NCBI RefSeq assembly: GCF_002557795.1
Contig: NZ_CP023777.1
Location: 3,357,001-3,421,000, forward strand
Length of the DNA stretch: 64,000 nucleotides
Direction: 5' to 3'
Source: Chitinophaga caeni
GTDB taxonomy: Bacteria; Bacteroidota; Bacteroidia; Chitinophagales; Chitinophagaceae
In this document: positions 49,839 to 59,880 of the stretch, piece by piece
How positions within the stretch are numbered: the first letter of the stretch is position 1
How the letters are laid out: each line of letters begins with the position of its first letter
The notes under the pieces: generated by a model
Database searches by the model: none
What the model was told of the DNA's origin: nothing
The model's input: only the letters and a program-made list of their open reading frames with translations
Made by a program: the position numbers and the translations under genes

Positions 49839-50351
49839 ATGAACCCTAATGTACAATTTGATTTTATCGCTGATAAACAAAAGAATACCCTCACGATTCG
49901 AAGGGAGTTTTTAGCCGAACGCGCCTTGGTTTGGCGCTGCTATACCGAAAGCGAATTACTGGACCGTTGGTTTGCGCCTGCCCCGCTTAGCACGAAAACA
50001 AAATCGATGGATTTCCGTGAAGGTGGGCATTGGCATTATGCCATGGTGGAGCCCAACGGTACGGAATATTGGGGGCTCATGGATTATATTAAAATTGAAC
50101 CCGTTAATTATTACACTGCTCTCGATGCTTTCAGCAATGCCGCGGGCGAAATTAACCAGGATTTACCCCGCGCGGAATGGCTCGTAACTTTTACCGATAA
50201 GGACGAAAATGCTTTGGTGGAAACGGTAGTTACTTATAAGTCGCTTTCTGATTTGGAAACGGTTATCCAGATGGGCATGGAACAGGGGATGATATCTACC
50301 CTGGAAAAGTTGGATGAATTGCTGCTTTCCCTTGTTAGTGGTGATATGTAA
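49839..50351 (+). CDS. SRPBCC/AHSA1-domain protein 1
   Basis: 170 residues; a START-like (AHSA1) fold. TIRREFLAERALVWRCYTES then LLDRWFAP opens the domain, and the end LETVIQMGMEQGMISTLEKL is the long C-terminal helix. It binds a small hydrophobic ligand by family. Directly behind the ArsR gene (2 bases), so translationally coupled. A MITE is inserted 29 bases after its stop. Confidence 0.88.
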   Translation: MNPNVQFDFIADKQKNTLTIRREFLAERALVWRCYTESELLDRWFAPAPLSTKTKSMDFREGGHWHYAMVEPNGTEYWGLMDYIKIEPVNYYTALDAFSNAAGEINQDLPRAEWLVTFTDKDENALVETVVTYKSLSDLETVIQMGMEQGMISTLEKLDELLLSLVSGDM

Positions 50352-50380
50352 TATTCTTAAATTAGTTTATAAATTAAAAC

Positions 50381-50701
50381 ATTATTGTCCGAGTAAAATT
50401 GAATTAAAATTACTTGGATTCCTTACCTGGTCAAGGACATAAGCGAAGGATGATGCATTCACCCCCCCGCCAAGAGAACCGTGAAACTTCGCACCGTTGA
50501 TAGCGAACGGAAGCTGGGCGATACAGTAGTACAAAAGCTGGATCGAGCGATCAAATTGGCGGCCGTGATGGCCAATTTGTGCCCTTTTTTGGTACCTTTT
50601 TTGGGCAAGCAAAAAAGTACAAGAAACGAGCAGATGAACATTGAATCGAACTATCGAGGCGACGATAATTTTTTCATTGAAAATTTAGTCGGACAATAAT
50701 G
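50381..50701 (+). mobile_element. MITE copy D
   Basis: 321 bases, forward. Ends ATTATTGTCCGAGTAAA and TTTAGTCGGACAATAATG; AAATTAAAAC flanks exactly (50371-50380 and 50702-50711). It has a 12-base insertion in the T-run near 50585 relative to copy B. Confidence 0.92.
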
Positions 50702-50719
50702 AAATTAAAACTTTAAAAT

Positions 50720-51133
50720 ATGAGTAACAAAGTAACAGTTACGGCCACCGTAAATGCAGATAGCAAAAAAGTTTGGGACTATTATAATCAACCCGAACAT
50801 ATTACGAAATGGAATTTTGCAGATCCTTCCTGGCATTGTCCTTCCGCCACAAATGATATGCGTGTAGGTGGAAAATATGTATCAAGAATGGAAGCGAAAG
50901 ACGGAAGTTTTGGCTTTGATTTTGAAGCTACATACGATGAAGTAGTAGAAGGGAAGAAGTTTACCTACACGATGCCAGGTGGGAGGCAAGTAACTGTTGT
51001 TTTCAATGGGAATAACGGTTCAACCGGAATTGACGTAACTTTCGATGCCGAAACCGAAAATCCAATTGAAATGCAACGTGATGGTTGGCAAGCCATCCTT
51101 GACAATTTTAAGAAGTACACGGAAGCGAATTAA
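50720..51133 (+). CDS. SRPBCC-domain protein 2
   Basis: 137 residues: VTATVNADSKKVWDYYNQPE, HITKWNFADPSWHCPSA, VGGKYVSRMEAKDGSFGFDF, helix QRDGWQAILDNFKKYTEA. A complete SRPBCC fold, unlike copy 1 in sequence (different subfamily). Co-directional with the ArsR operon but now cut off from it by MITE D. It may use a promoter in or after the MITE. Confidence 0.88.
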   Translation: MSNKVTVTATVNADSKKVWDYYNQPEHITKWNFADPSWHCPSATNDMRVGGKYVSRMEAKDGSFGFDFEATYDEVVEGKKFTYTMPGGRQVTVVFNGNNGSTGIDVTFDAETENPIEMQRDGWQAILDNFKKYTEAN

Positions 51134-51193
51134 CCGGTTGAAGGCCAATCGCCCGGCAAGGCGCTAAATATACACCCGGCTAAATTGGGTACC

Positions 51194-52396
51194 ATGGATC
51201 AAAAGAACCGCTCTGCGAAGATCATTACCAAAGTTGTATTGATGCTTTCCCTTGTCAGTTTATTTACTGATGTAGCGAGTGAAATGTTGTATCCCGTGAT
51301 GCCTATTTACCTCGAAAGCATTGGTTTTTCCATTGTTTTAATCGGTATCTTGGAAGGTTTGGCTGAAGCCGTGGCAGGTTTAAGTAAAGGATACTTTGGT
51401 AAAATGTCGGATAACTTGGGGTTTCGCTTACCTTTTGTTAGATGGGGGTATTTTCTTAGCGCCCTGTCAAAACCGATGATGGCTATCTTTACTTTCCCTG
51501 CCTGGATTTTTTCGGCACGGACGATTGACCGGCTTGGAAAAGGTATCCGGACCGGTGCTAGGGACGCCATGTTATCCGCTGAGGCTAGTGCTCAAACCAG
51601 GGCCACGGTATTTGGATTTCACCGTTCAATGGATACTTTAGGTGCGGTGATGGGACCAATTATTGCGCTTGTATTCTTATATTTCTATCCCGCTCATTAT
51701 AAAACATTGTTTTTACTGGCGTTCTTCCCGGGTTTGACGGCTATTTTAATTACTTTCTTGTTGAAGGAAAAACCAGTGGCTACGCGCATTCATAAGGTTA
51801 GAACTTCTTTTTTTGATTTCTTCCGTTATTGGAAAACCAGCCCTAAATTTTACCGGGGATTGGTAATAGGATTGTTGTTATTTACCTTGTTTAATAGTTC
51901 AGATGTTTTTCTTCTTTTAAGGCTGAAGGAGAGTGGCATGGATGATACCTATACTATCGGTATTTATGTTTTTTATAACCTTGTTTATGCAATTGCAGCC
52001 TATCCCCTGGGTATCTTGGCGGATAAACTCGGTCTAAAAAATATCTTCATTGCTGGTTTAGCCATATTTGCAATGGTGTATGGCGGTATGTCGATAAGTT
52101 CAGGGATGATAGGGTTTATCTTGCTATTTTTTCTTTACGGCATTTATGCTGCTGCAACCGAAGGGGTATCTAAAGCATGGATCAGTAACCTGGTAAACAA
52201 GGGAGATACAGCAACTGCTATCGGTACTTATACAGGTTTTCAAAGTATCTGTTCTATGCTTGCCAGTAGTATTGCGGGATTGCTTTGGTATCAATTCGGA
52301 TCCCGGGCTATGTTTTTGACAACTTCTTTGGCTGTATTACTGGTAATAATTTATGTTGCATTGCTAAAGAGTGATAAGGACATAAACATGGCCTAA
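51194..52396 (+). CDS. MFS transporter
   Basis: 400 residues from the ATG at 51194; a TTG three codons upstream is less likely. About 12 membrane helices. N-half TDVASEMLYPVMPIYL and GLAEAVAGLSKGYFGKMSDN (the A-like loop motif), RLGKGIRTGARDAMLS, mirrored by the C-half AYPLGILADKLGLK. This resembles the major facilitator group often annotated as related to the drug or sugar efflux proteins. Substrate unknown. It stands alone. Confidence 0.88.
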   Translation: MDQKNRSAKIITKVVLMLSLVSLFTDVASEMLYPVMPIYLESIGFSIVLIGILEGLAEAVAGLSKGYFGKMSDNLGFRLPFVRWGYFLSALSKPMMAIFTFPAWIFSARTIDRLGKGIRTGARDAMLSAEASAQTRATVFGFHRSMDTLGAVMGPIIALVFLYFYPAHYKTLFLLAFFPGLTAILITFLLKEKPVATRIHKVRTSFFDFFRYWKTSPKFYRGLVIGLLLFTLFNSSDVFLLLRLKESGMDDTYTIGIYVFYNLVYAIAAYPLGILADKLGLKNIFIAGLAIFAMVYGGMSISSGMIGFILLFFLYGIYAAATEGVSKAWISNLVNKGDTATAIGTYTGFQSICSMLASSIAGLLWYQFGSRAMFLTTSLAVLLVIIYVALLKSDKDINMA

Positions 52397-52480
52397 CCCC
52401 GGGGTACCATGTTTAACTTCGCAAGCTATTTAAGGCATTTTACCAGGTGGTATTTGAAATCGTTTTTTCTAATTAGCGGG

Positions 52481-52729
52481 TTACAGGAAGCCATGACAAA
52501 ATATTCCTTGATATAAATGCTGATCAAAGGCCATCTCTCTTAATGAACCTAGTTGCACTTTTATTTTAGCGCCATAATTTTTATAGAATAAGGTAATGGC
52601 GTTTGGGTAGATCTCTATTCCCGTCACCCCGATGCCTTGCCAGGAGAAAATCTGCGCATTCCTGTAGTAATCGATACCTGGAATAAGGATATCCCCGCAA
52701 GGAAGTAACCGGGAAATAATACCCACCAC
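52481..52729 (-). CDS. Short hypothetical, possibly a truncated gene
   Basis: 82-codon minus-strand frame from a GTG at 52729, open a little further upstream (ALYVV) without an ATG. FSWQGIGVTGIEIYPNAITL and YKNYGAKIKVQL look like real beta-strand sequence, and the frame opens with VVGIISRLLPCGD. No known family. It lies past the SulP terminator and could be a gene fragment. Confidence 0.35.
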   Translation of the reverse strand: MVGIISRLLPCGDILIPGIDYYRNAQIFSWQGIGVTGIEIYPNAITLFYKNYGAKIKVQLGSLREMAFDQHLYQGIFCHGFL

Positions 52730-52738
52730 GTAAAGGGC

Positions 52739-52780
52739 AAAAAAAATATGCTGGTACTGTTTGACAACAATACCAGCATA
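52739..52780 (-). terminator. Terminator of the SulP gene
   Basis: TATGCTGGTA (52747-52756) pairs with TACCAGCATA (52771-52780), then an 8-T run on the minus strand. Confidence 0.8.
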
Positions 52781-52810
52781 AACCGTCTTTTACAGATTGA
52801 AGTGTTCCGT

Positions 52811-54361
52811 TTATTTATTCCGGATACTATCCACGACTACCTTGTAATGCGGGTCCTCCAATACGTTTACCTCGATTAAATTGTCCGCATTTTTCAACAG
52901 CAGTTTGCAATCTTCACTAAGATGCCTGAGATGTAGCCTCTTATTTAGTTTACTGTAACGTTCTGTCAGTTTATTTAATGCTTCGATTCCGCTCATATCT
53001 GCCACGCGGCTATCTTTAAAATCGATAATTACTTCCCCCGGGTCGTTGGCAACGTCAAATTTTTCATTGAACGCGCTGATCGATCCGAAAAACAAGGGGC
53101 CGTATATTTCATAATGCTTAATCCCGTGTTCATCGATGTATTTTTTGGCGCGGATTCTTTTCGCGCTTTCCCATGCAAACACTAACGCTGAAATTATGAC
53201 ACCTATCAATACTGCTAAGGCTAAATTATGTAAGAAAATAGTTACGGCAGCCACCAGTATTCCAACAAAAATATCATGCCTCGGCATCTTACCGATCATG
53301 CGCAAACTGACCCATTCGAATGTACCGATCGATACCATGACCATCACCCCCGTCAATGCAGCCATCGGTACCTTCTCGATCAATGAAGATCCGAACATGA
53401 TAAAAACCAGGAGCATTACCGAGGCTACGATACCTGATAACCTGGCCCTCGCGCCTGCCGAAATATTGATTAGGCTCTGCCCGATCATAGCACAGCCGCC
53501 CATCCCGGAAAATAGCCCCGTAACGATATTGGCCATACCTTGGGCTGCTGCCTCTTTATTGCCGTTACCGCGGGTTTCAGTGATTTCATCGATCAGGTTT
53601 AAGGTTAACAGGCTCTCGATTAAGCCTACACCCGCAACAATTGCGGCATAAGGAAAGATAATCTGAAGCGTTTCGAAATTAAATGGAATTGCCGGTATAT
53701 GGAACGGCGGGAAACCGCCTTTGATAGAAGCTACGTCTCCAACAGTTCGGGTGTCTACCCCGAAGCCGATCACGATAGCCGATATAACTAATATAGCTGC
53801 CAAGGAAGAGGGAAATGCCTTCGTAATTTTGGGCAAACCCCAAATGATGAGCATGGTTAATAATACGAGGCCTAACATGGTATATAATTGGGAACCCGTC
53901 ATCCAATGTAGTATCCCGGCTGCATCGGCAGTTTTGAATTGTACTAACTGCGCCATGAAGATGATGATTGCCAAACCGTTTACGAAACCGAACATTACGG
54001 GGTGCGGGACTAGCCGGATGAATTTTCCCAAGCGGAGCATGCCGGCGATGAATTGTAATATACCGGCCAATATCACCGTCGCAAATATATATTCCACCCC
54101 GTGGGTTTTGGCCAATGCCACGATCACAACTGCCACGGCGCCGGTAGCGCCGGAAATCATACCGGGGCGGCCACCGAAAATGGATGTTACAAAACCCATT
54201 GTAAAGGCTGCATACAAACCTGTTAATGGCGATAGCCCGGCAATAAATGCAAAGGCTACTGCTTCCGGTATCAAGGCCAAGGCCACTGTTAGCCCGGATA
54301 AAACCTCGGTTTTGTAATTTACTTTTTGCTTGAAGTCAAATAAATTTAGATAAGCCCTCAT
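52811..54361 (-). CDS. SulP-family anion transporter with STAS domain
   Basis: 516 residues. About 10-12 membrane helices, with PEAVAFAFIAGLSPLTGLYA and SGATGAVAVVIVAL as SulP signatures, then FRLGKFIRLVPHPVMFGFVN and a run of GGCAMIGQSLINISAGARAR. C-terminal STAS domain from about 420 (FFGSISAFNEKFDV, DFKDSRVADMSGIEALNKL). Sulfate, bicarbonate or another anion; not decidable by sequence. Monocistronic, with a strong terminator and no close neighbour. Confidence 0.92.
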   Translation of the reverse strand: MRAYLNLFDFKQKVNYKTEVLSGLTVALALIPEAVAFAFIAGLSPLTGLYAAFTMGFVTSIFGGRPGMISGATGAVAVVIVALAKTHGVEYIFATVILAGILQFIAGMLRLGKFIRLVPHPVMFGFVNGLAIIIFMAQLVQFKTADAAGILHWMTGSQLYTMLGLVLLTMLIIWGLPKITKAFPSSLAAILVISAIVIGFGVDTRTVGDVASIKGGFPPFHIPAIPFNFETLQIIFPYAAIVAGVGLIESLLTLNLIDEITETRGNGNKEAAAQGMANIVTGLFSGMGGCAMIGQSLINISAGARARLSGIVASVMLLVFIMFGSSLIEKVPMAALTGVMVMVSIGTFEWVSLRMIGKMPRHDIFVGILVAAVTIFLHNLALAVLIGVIISALVFAWESAKRIRAKKYIDEHGIKHYEIYGPLFFGSISAFNEKFDVANDPGEVIIDFKDSRVADMSGIEALNKLTERYSKLNKRLHLRHLSEDCKLLLKNADNLIEVNVLEDPHYKVVVDSIRNK

Positions 54362-54681
54362 ATAGATGGTTTATGTTGAAACGATTGCAATAAATTATTT
54401 GGATAATAAATGGATTATGCTACAATGCCGGTTGGCAATGCTGCTCTAGTTAGCCGTTTTAGAACCTGCTATCAAGGTGGAGTAGGACGTGTATGTTGAG
54501 TAATAACGCGCATATAGAGGCGCAAAGGTAGGCAAAATATTCTTAAATGCAAGTGTTCTGTAGATGTTGAACGCTTAGTTTGGTGCGGCGGCATTTAAAA
54601 TAGAATGGCGTGTTGCATACTATAAGATACGATCATTATAATATACAACACGCGGTATGTTGGATTGACTTGTGGACGAAA
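54362..54681. other. Intergenic stretch without a supported gene
   Basis: Upstream of the SulP gene and downstream of the DUF1349 gene, both minus. No ORF or repeat with support. Confidence 0.5.
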
Positions 54682-55341
54682 TTATTCGCCGCTATGCGAT
54701 TTTAGCCATTCTAACCTGCGCTGATCCGGCAAATGCTTCACTTGAAAATGCTCGAAAACTGCCTCGAAACCATTCCCGTCGGGACTGGCGCCCATCATGC
54801 CAACTTGCACGGGGATATTATCCTGCAAATGTGCATTCCGCATCATGGTGTAAGTAATATCATCATATGAATAAAATATTTCTACGGCATCAAGCCTGCG
54901 GACAGCCTTAATCCACACGTAGGGTAGGGTTTTATCCAGCGTAATAACGCTCCAATCACTTGTTTTATGGGTAACAACCGTACTCAAGTTGAATTTCCCG
55001 TCTACATATTCTACCCCCGCTTTTATGTAATTCTCATGATCTATCCGGATCATTAGTCCCATTTGATCAAACCTGGCCTTGTAATTCCCCGTGATTTTTA
55101 CTTTCACTTCAAACTCGCCGCCGTAGTTTGCATAATAAAACGGTGCATCATCTACCGTAAAACCGTAATGCGAAATACGCCAATAGTCGCTTTGCGGTGT
55201 AACAAACATTTTCAATACGCCGTCCTGGATATCCCATTTCCCAGGTTCATTGAACCAATGCATCTTTTCCAAACTTTGAGCGGAGAGTAAGCCGGAACTT
55301 GTTAGAATCAGCAAGCAGGCAGCTACGATTTTCTTGATCAT
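54682..55341 (-). CDS. DUF1349-type exported protein (concanavalin-like)
   Basis: 219 residues from the ATG at 55341 (MIKKIVAACLLI); the longer frame upstream would add a basic stretch before the signal. Signal peptide to about residue 22 (LLSAQ). Beta-sandwich fold: WFNEPGKWDIQDGVLKMFVT, YWRISHYGFTVDDAPFYY, QMGLMIRIDHENYIKAGVEY and FSYDDITYTMMRNAHL match DUF1349 (regulation-of-enolase-1-like), a concanavalin-A-like family. Probably periplasmic or surface. Divergent from a LuxR-type regulator. Confidence 0.85.
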   Translation of the reverse strand: MIKKIVAACLLILTSSGLLSAQSLEKMHWFNEPGKWDIQDGVLKMFVTPQSDYWRISHYGFTVDDAPFYYANYGGEFEVKVKITGNYKARFDQMGLMIRIDHENYIKAGVEYVDGKFNLSTVVTHKTSDWSVITLDKTLPYVWIKAVRRLDAVEIFYSYDDITYTMMRNAHLQDNIPVQVGMMGASPDGNGFEAVFEHFQVKHLPDQRRLEWLKSHSGE

Positions 55342-55434
55342 TATTTTAATTTTCCTTTTAGAATTGTAAAAGTACTTCCACCGCTTGCGGCGCACAATAC
55401 TGAAAAATAACCATAAGCTGTAACTTTGAATGCC

Positions 55435-56199
55435 ATGGATATTGCCAAGACCTTACATAATAACTTATTGCACCAGGATTTTGAGGATGCGGGGGCATTG
55501 CTCTCCGCCTTGTCCGAGTGCCAAAGCATAGCAAGGAATTATGCTAAATTGGAAAACGGCATAGCTGTTTTAAGTGATCTCGTATCGAATAAAAGTTACA
55601 TTTTTTACGGGGCTTTGGCTGAAATGTTGGCCCTGGCCCGCGGTAATACGGAGAAGGAAATCGATTCAATATGGGAAGAGGATATCCTCGGTTGTATCAT
55701 ACCGGGCGATTTGCAAGCTAAATACGCGGTCGAATACCGTTTTTTCCAGTTATTGAAACAACTGCCCATCAAGGAAAGGGTTAACTATCATGCCAATATC
55801 CGGCTCCGTATGCGCAACGGCGCCGGGATCATAATTCCCGTGATACACCGGATATTTTACCTGTATAGTTTGCCTAACAGTAGCCTTGGATTAACGCTTT
55901 GTTTATACCAAGTAGATTATAGTCAACAGGGGAGAGAATCGCAAGACAATTTTATCGTGAATACAGCAAATGCCGAATTAATCCGAATGCCACTTTCCCC
56001 GGCGAACGGTTTGCTTTCGGAAAGGGAAAGAGAAGTGTTGAAATGTATCAGGCAAGGTAAAATGAGTAAGGAGATCGCCGGGATTTTGAAGATTAGCGTC
56101 AACACCGTAAACCGCCACAGGCAAAACATCCTGGCTAAATTGATGGTTGATAATTCTATGGAAGCCTGCCGGGTCGCGGAGTTGATGCAATTAATTTGA
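55435..56199 (+). CDS. LuxR-family transcriptional regulator
   Basis: 254 residues from the ATG at 55435; an in-frame TTG 9 bases upstream is less likely. N-terminal part of unknown sensory type (PAS-like, YRFFQLLKQLPIKERVNYHA, LPNSSLGLTLCLYQV) and a C-terminal LuxR HTH at about 195-250 (LLSEREREVLKCIRQGKMSK, EIAGILKISVNTVNRHRQNI). No phosphoreceiver. Divergent from the DUF1349 gene over 93 bases; either may be its target. Confidence 0.88.
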   Translation: MDIAKTLHNNLLHQDFEDAGALLSALSECQSIARNYAKLENGIAVLSDLVSNKSYIFYGALAEMLALARGNTEKEIDSIWEEDILGCIIPGDLQAKYAVEYRFFQLLKQLPIKERVNYHANIRLRMRNGAGIIIPVIHRIFYLYSLPNSSLGLTLCLYQVDYSQQGRESQDNFIVNTANAELIRMPLSPANGLLSEREREVLKCIRQGKMSKEIAGILKISVNTVNRHRQNILAKLMVDNSMEACRVAELMQLI

Positions 56200-56423
56200 A
56201 CTATACTATTGTAAGGTGAGATTCTTCTACCCGCCATTTTTTGGGAAATCTGTGCCGGGTTACAGTAGGAAAATTCGCTGAGGTAAGGAGAAAACAGCTT
56301 TGCATTGCTAAAATAGAAAAGGTAAGATGATCAATTTTTATTGATGGACTATCCCATGAATCTTTGATAACGGTAGGCCAGGTGCTTTAAATAATTGTAT
56401 TTTAATGCATCTAAACTATCCTT

Positions 56424-58646
56424 ATGAGATTTGGAATTTTAATGGTTTTGGGTTTATTGTTTGCAAATGCCCATCAATCAAAAGCCCGCGGGTTAACCTA
56501 CACCCAAATCCCGGAAGCATTGCTTGGCGAATGGTTTGATGCCAAGACCGGGGATTTTACATATGCTTTTTACAAAGATGAACTAATCTACCACGAAACT
56601 CTTTGGCATTACCAAGATATAAAGCAGAACGGAAGATACCTGGTACTGACTATACAAAATGAAAGGGGGAGCCGGGTTGCATTAAAGCTTGACTTTGGGA
56701 AAAAAGGGTTGAAAATATCAAGTTCAAAGAATGAATCAGGGCATTATGCCAGGGAAGTAGAAGAAGGCTCGGTGAAGCACCGTTTGCGCAGGTACGATGG
56801 TAATGTCCTTAAAAATGATACCGTTTATTATTCAGGTTATATAGTCAATCATTCTGAAAAGGATTCCGTCATCACGGTTTTAAATAACAATATCCTTAAT
56901 AATTACCTCGGCGCCAGCCAGGAGTCTTTTAGGATAAAAGTACAACCCGGTGGGTACTTCAACGCTAAAATACCGGTGGCCTGTCCCGGGTACTTGCAAG
57001 CTGTTGGCCCATATCACGGTTTTAATGTTTACGTGGAACCCGGTACGCATTTATTCGAGATTTTTAAGCCGGGTAAACCCGCATATGGTGGCGATGGTGG
57101 CCTGTTGGCAAGGGAAAATTGGATATTTGCCGGGAATATCGATTATTTAAGTGATCCTTTGAATTATTTAGACAAGGTCAAGGGATTATCTCCTGCCGCG
57201 TATAAAGTTTTCTTAGATCAATATAAAGCCCGGCAATTGAGGTTTTTAGACTCCGTAAACGCTTCGAAGTCCATCAGCCCCAGGACTTACCAGGTTCAGC
57301 AACTCAATATTGAATATTCGATCGCTGCTTTCAAATGCAGGTATAATGATATCATGTACAAAGCCTCCAAAAAATTAGGAGGAAATTACGAGGCTGTCAA
57401 GCTGCCCTTTTCTTATTTTGATTTTGTGGATTCCTTACCGGTTAACGACCTGGGCATTATCGCACCGGGTTACACGGGCTTTATCCGGAGAATGAAGAAT
57501 ATGAAAGATGTGGACAATGATTTTAAGCAACCTTACCAGGATCCAACAATGGATTCACTTTTAACGGTTTTTAGATGGACGAAGGATCTAGCCACGATCC
57601 TGGATGCAGAAGACCTTAACTTTATCAAGTTATTATTGCGGGCAACTCCACAGGAGAAAGATCAACTTATTCAGAATAATCCTTCGGCAATAAATTCTTA
57701 CCTTGATAAATATGCTTACCTGTCTATCATCCCCCAGGTGGTAAGGTTTACTAAGACTTTCCTTAAAGACAGTTTTCATATTGAAAGGGGGCTCACTGCT
57801 GACCTGGTTGCATCATCCGATATCATGCTACAATGTGCTGGCCATGGTATACAATTGCCCGCCGAATTCTTCGGTAAAGAGGTGGCATTATTTAGTAACG
57901 AAGTAGTAGCTGAAAAAACATTTTCCTTATATAATATGACCATGATTCCACAAATGGCAAAAGAAAAAGAGGCTGCGAAAAAAAGGAAACGTAGGAATAT
58001 GGATTGGAACTATATCGACCCAGAAGGAATCATCTCCAACGATACAATTGCAAATAATGGATATACCCTTGTGTTTATAAATAAATTCGCAGATCTGGAC
58101 CCACTAGTCAAATCAAAGATGATCGAGGTGTTTTTTGCGGTGTACCCTGCGCAGGCTGAACTATATAACCCGGAAGCGCCGAAAGAAGTAATTTTTATCA
58201 TGGATCCCGGCTTTGAAGGCGTAGCGGCATCGGCAAATAATATTACGCGGTTCAATTCCAATTGGTTTGTTAGTCACCCGACCGACTACGATGTTGTCAC
58301 CCACGAGGTAATGCATATAACACAGGCATACACCAAGGTAAATTACCAACCTCTTTGGGTAACCGAAGGTATCGCGGATTATGTTCGATATACTTTAGGG
58401 CGGTATAATAAGGAAGCAAATTGGTACTGGCCCGATTACAAGGCTGGACAGAATTATACCGATGCATATAGAATAACTGCCCGCTTTTTTTACTGGTTGG
58501 AAACGAAAAGAAAAAAGGGGATCATGCAAGCGCTGGATAAAGCTATGCGGGAAGGTACTTATGACGAAGATTTCTGGTCGAAAGAAACGGGAGAATCCAT
58601 TAACGAGCTTTGGAACAGTTACAAGGAACATCCTTCAGTAGATTAA
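56424..58646 (+). CDS. Secreted metallopeptidase-like protein with C-terminal BSP domain
   Basis: 740 residues with signal peptide (to about 19). Residues 25-480 form a DUF4369/TlpA-type N-terminal region (YYSGYIVNHSEKDSVITVL, FRIKVQPGGYFNAKIPVAC, YVEPGTHLFEIFKPG, then helical), but no thioredoxin domain follows. From about 545 a basic-secretory-protein (BSP) domain has ..VTH627EVMH631ITQAY and LWVTEGIADYVRY, HExxH and downstream E/D ligands. The family includes probable zinc peptidases. Unusual fusion of a TlpA-like head and BSP tail. Alone; a MITE follows 37 bases later. Confidence 0.8.
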   Translation: MRFGILMVLGLLFANAHQSKARGLTYTQIPEALLGEWFDAKTGDFTYAFYKDELIYHETLWHYQDIKQNGRYLVLTIQNERGSRVALKLDFGKKGLKISSSKNESGHYAREVEEGSVKHRLRRYDGNVLKNDTVYYSGYIVNHSEKDSVITVLNNNILNNYLGASQESFRIKVQPGGYFNAKIPVACPGYLQAVGPYHGFNVYVEPGTHLFEIFKPGKPAYGGDGGLLARENWIFAGNIDYLSDPLNYLDKVKGLSPAAYKVFLDQYKARQLRFLDSVNASKSISPRTYQVQQLNIEYSIAAFKCRYNDIMYKASKKLGGNYEAVKLPFSYFDFVDSLPVNDLGIIAPGYTGFIRRMKNMKDVDNDFKQPYQDPTMDSLLTVFRWTKDLATILDAEDLNFIKLLLRATPQEKDQLIQNNPSAINSYLDKYAYLSIIPQVVRFTKTFLKDSFHIERGLTADLVASSDIMLQCAGHGIQLPAEFFGKEVALFSNEVVAEKTFSLYNMTMIPQMAKEKEAAKKRKRRNMDWNYIDPEGIISNDTIANNGYTLVFINKFADLDPLVKSKMIEVFFAVYPAQAELYNPEAPKEVIFIMDPGFEGVAASANNITRFNSNWFVSHPTDYDVVTHEVMHITQAYTKVNYQPLWVTEGIADYVRYTLGRYNKEANWYWPDYKAGQNYTDAYRITARFFYWLETKRKKGIMQALDKAMREGTYDEDFWSKETGESINELWNSYKEHPSVD

Positions 58647-58683
58647 TTTCATGAATGATTAATAGTTTTTATGTATAAATAAT

Positions 58684-59013
58684 ATTGTTGTCCGATTAAA
58701 ATTGATTTAAGCTTTGCTGTATTCCTTGCCAGTTATGGAATACCAGCTAAGGATGATATGTTCTACATACGGGGTAGCTCCCCCCAAGAAAACAAGAATG
58801 CTCTGCACTTTTGATAGCGAACGAAGGCTGGTGATACAGTAGTACAAAAGCTGGATCGAGCGATCAAATTGGCGGCCGTAATGGCCAATTTGTGCCCTTT
58901 TCTTGTACTTTTTTGGGCAAGCAAAAAAGTACAAGAAACGAGCAGATGAACATTGAATCGAACTTTTGAGGGATCAAATTGCTCCCCGGTTAAAATTTAG
59001 TCGGACAATAATG
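58684..59013 (+). mobile_element. MITE copy E
   Basis: 330 bases, forward. Ends ATTGTTGTCCGATTAAA and TTTAGTCGGACAATAATG. The flanks (TATAAATAAT against ATTTATAATA) do not give a clean duplication, so either it has diverged or the ends moved. An 11-base length change in the T-run near 58895 shifts any reading frame. Confidence 0.85.
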
Positions 59014-59108
59014 ATTTATAATAGTGTTCTTTTAGGATTTCATTAAGAAACTTTTTAGTAGCAGCCTTGTTATATAGATGTATTTAATGAAACTTAAATC
59101 TAGAAACT

Positions 59109-59516
59109 ATGAGCACTCAAACAGCATCATCACAATCCAAAAGTGCTACTGTAAAGAAAGAGGTGGCACGATTACTAGGGGAAATATTTGCTTTTAATAA
59201 TAGTCTGAAACTCATTCATTGGGGCATTACCGGGGAAGGGAGTTACGCTGCCCATATTTCTTTGGACCAGGCCATCGATACTTTACAGGAGGCTACAGAC
59301 AGCTTGGTCGAAACAACGATGGCCAGTCTCGGAGACCTTGATATTGTGTTGCCGGAAACAAAACGTCCTGCTAATTATGTCAAGCATATTGAAGGTTTTT
59401 ACGACCATGTTGAATCCCAGAGGCATATTTTTACGGAAACCTTCACACAATCTATCTTCGATGATTATCAAGAAGGCGTCAAGCAATTACTCTTCAGGTT
59501 GAAGCGTTTACAATAA
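59109..59516 (+). CDS. Dps/ferritin-like small protein (DUF5856 type)
   Basis: 135 residues, all-helical. KEVARLLGEIFAFNNSLKLI then HWGITGEGSYAAHISLDQAI and IDTLQEATDSLVETTMA look like two ferritin-like helices with the H-x-x-A motif; ends FDDYQEGVKQLLFRLKRL. The first helices resemble Dps but the ferroxidase residues are not complete, so iron binding is unproven. Family suggestion DUF5856. Between MITE copies E and F. Confidence 0.6.
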   Translation: MSTQTASSQSKSATVKKEVARLLGEIFAFNNSLKLIHWGITGEGSYAAHISLDQAIDTLQEATDSLVETTMASLGDLDIVLPETKRPANYVKHIEGFYDHVESQRHIFTETFTQSIFDDYQEGVKQLLFRLKRLQ

Positions 59517-59536
59517 GTTCGTTTTTCATTTTTTAT

Positions 59537-59839
59537 CATTGTTGCCCGGCTTGAATTAAATTAAATTAAATTTACTTGGATTCCTTACCGGGTCAAGGGC
59601 ATAAGCGAAGGATGATCTATTCAGCCCCGCCAATAAAACCGCGGAACTTCGCGCTGTAGATAGCGAAGACATACAGTAGTACAAAAGCCGGATCGGGCGA
59701 TCAAATTGGCGGCCGTGATGGCAAATTTGTGCCATTTTTTGGGCAAGCAAAAAAGTACAAAGAAATGTGCAGGTGGACATTGAATCGAACTTTAGAGGCG
59801 ATGATAATTTTTTTTTGAAAATTTAGTCAGACAATAATG
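59537..59839 (+). mobile_element. MITE copy F
   Basis: 303 bases, forward. Ends CATTGTTGCCCGGCTTGAA and TTTAGTCAGACAATAATG; more diverged than copies B-D. ATTTTTTAT flanks it exactly (59528-59536 and 59840-59848), a 9-bp duplication. It lies 20 bases after the Dps-like gene. Confidence 0.85.
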
Positions 59840-59851
59840 ATTTTTTATAAT

Positions 59852-59880
59852 GACCCGGGTTTTTATAAAGCCCGGGTCTT
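59852..59880 (+). terminator. Terminator after the Dps-like gene
   Basis: GACCCGGG and CCCGGGTC with a 11-base loop, then CTTTTAATT. Separated from the gene by MITE F, so it probably served it before the insertion. Confidence 0.6.
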
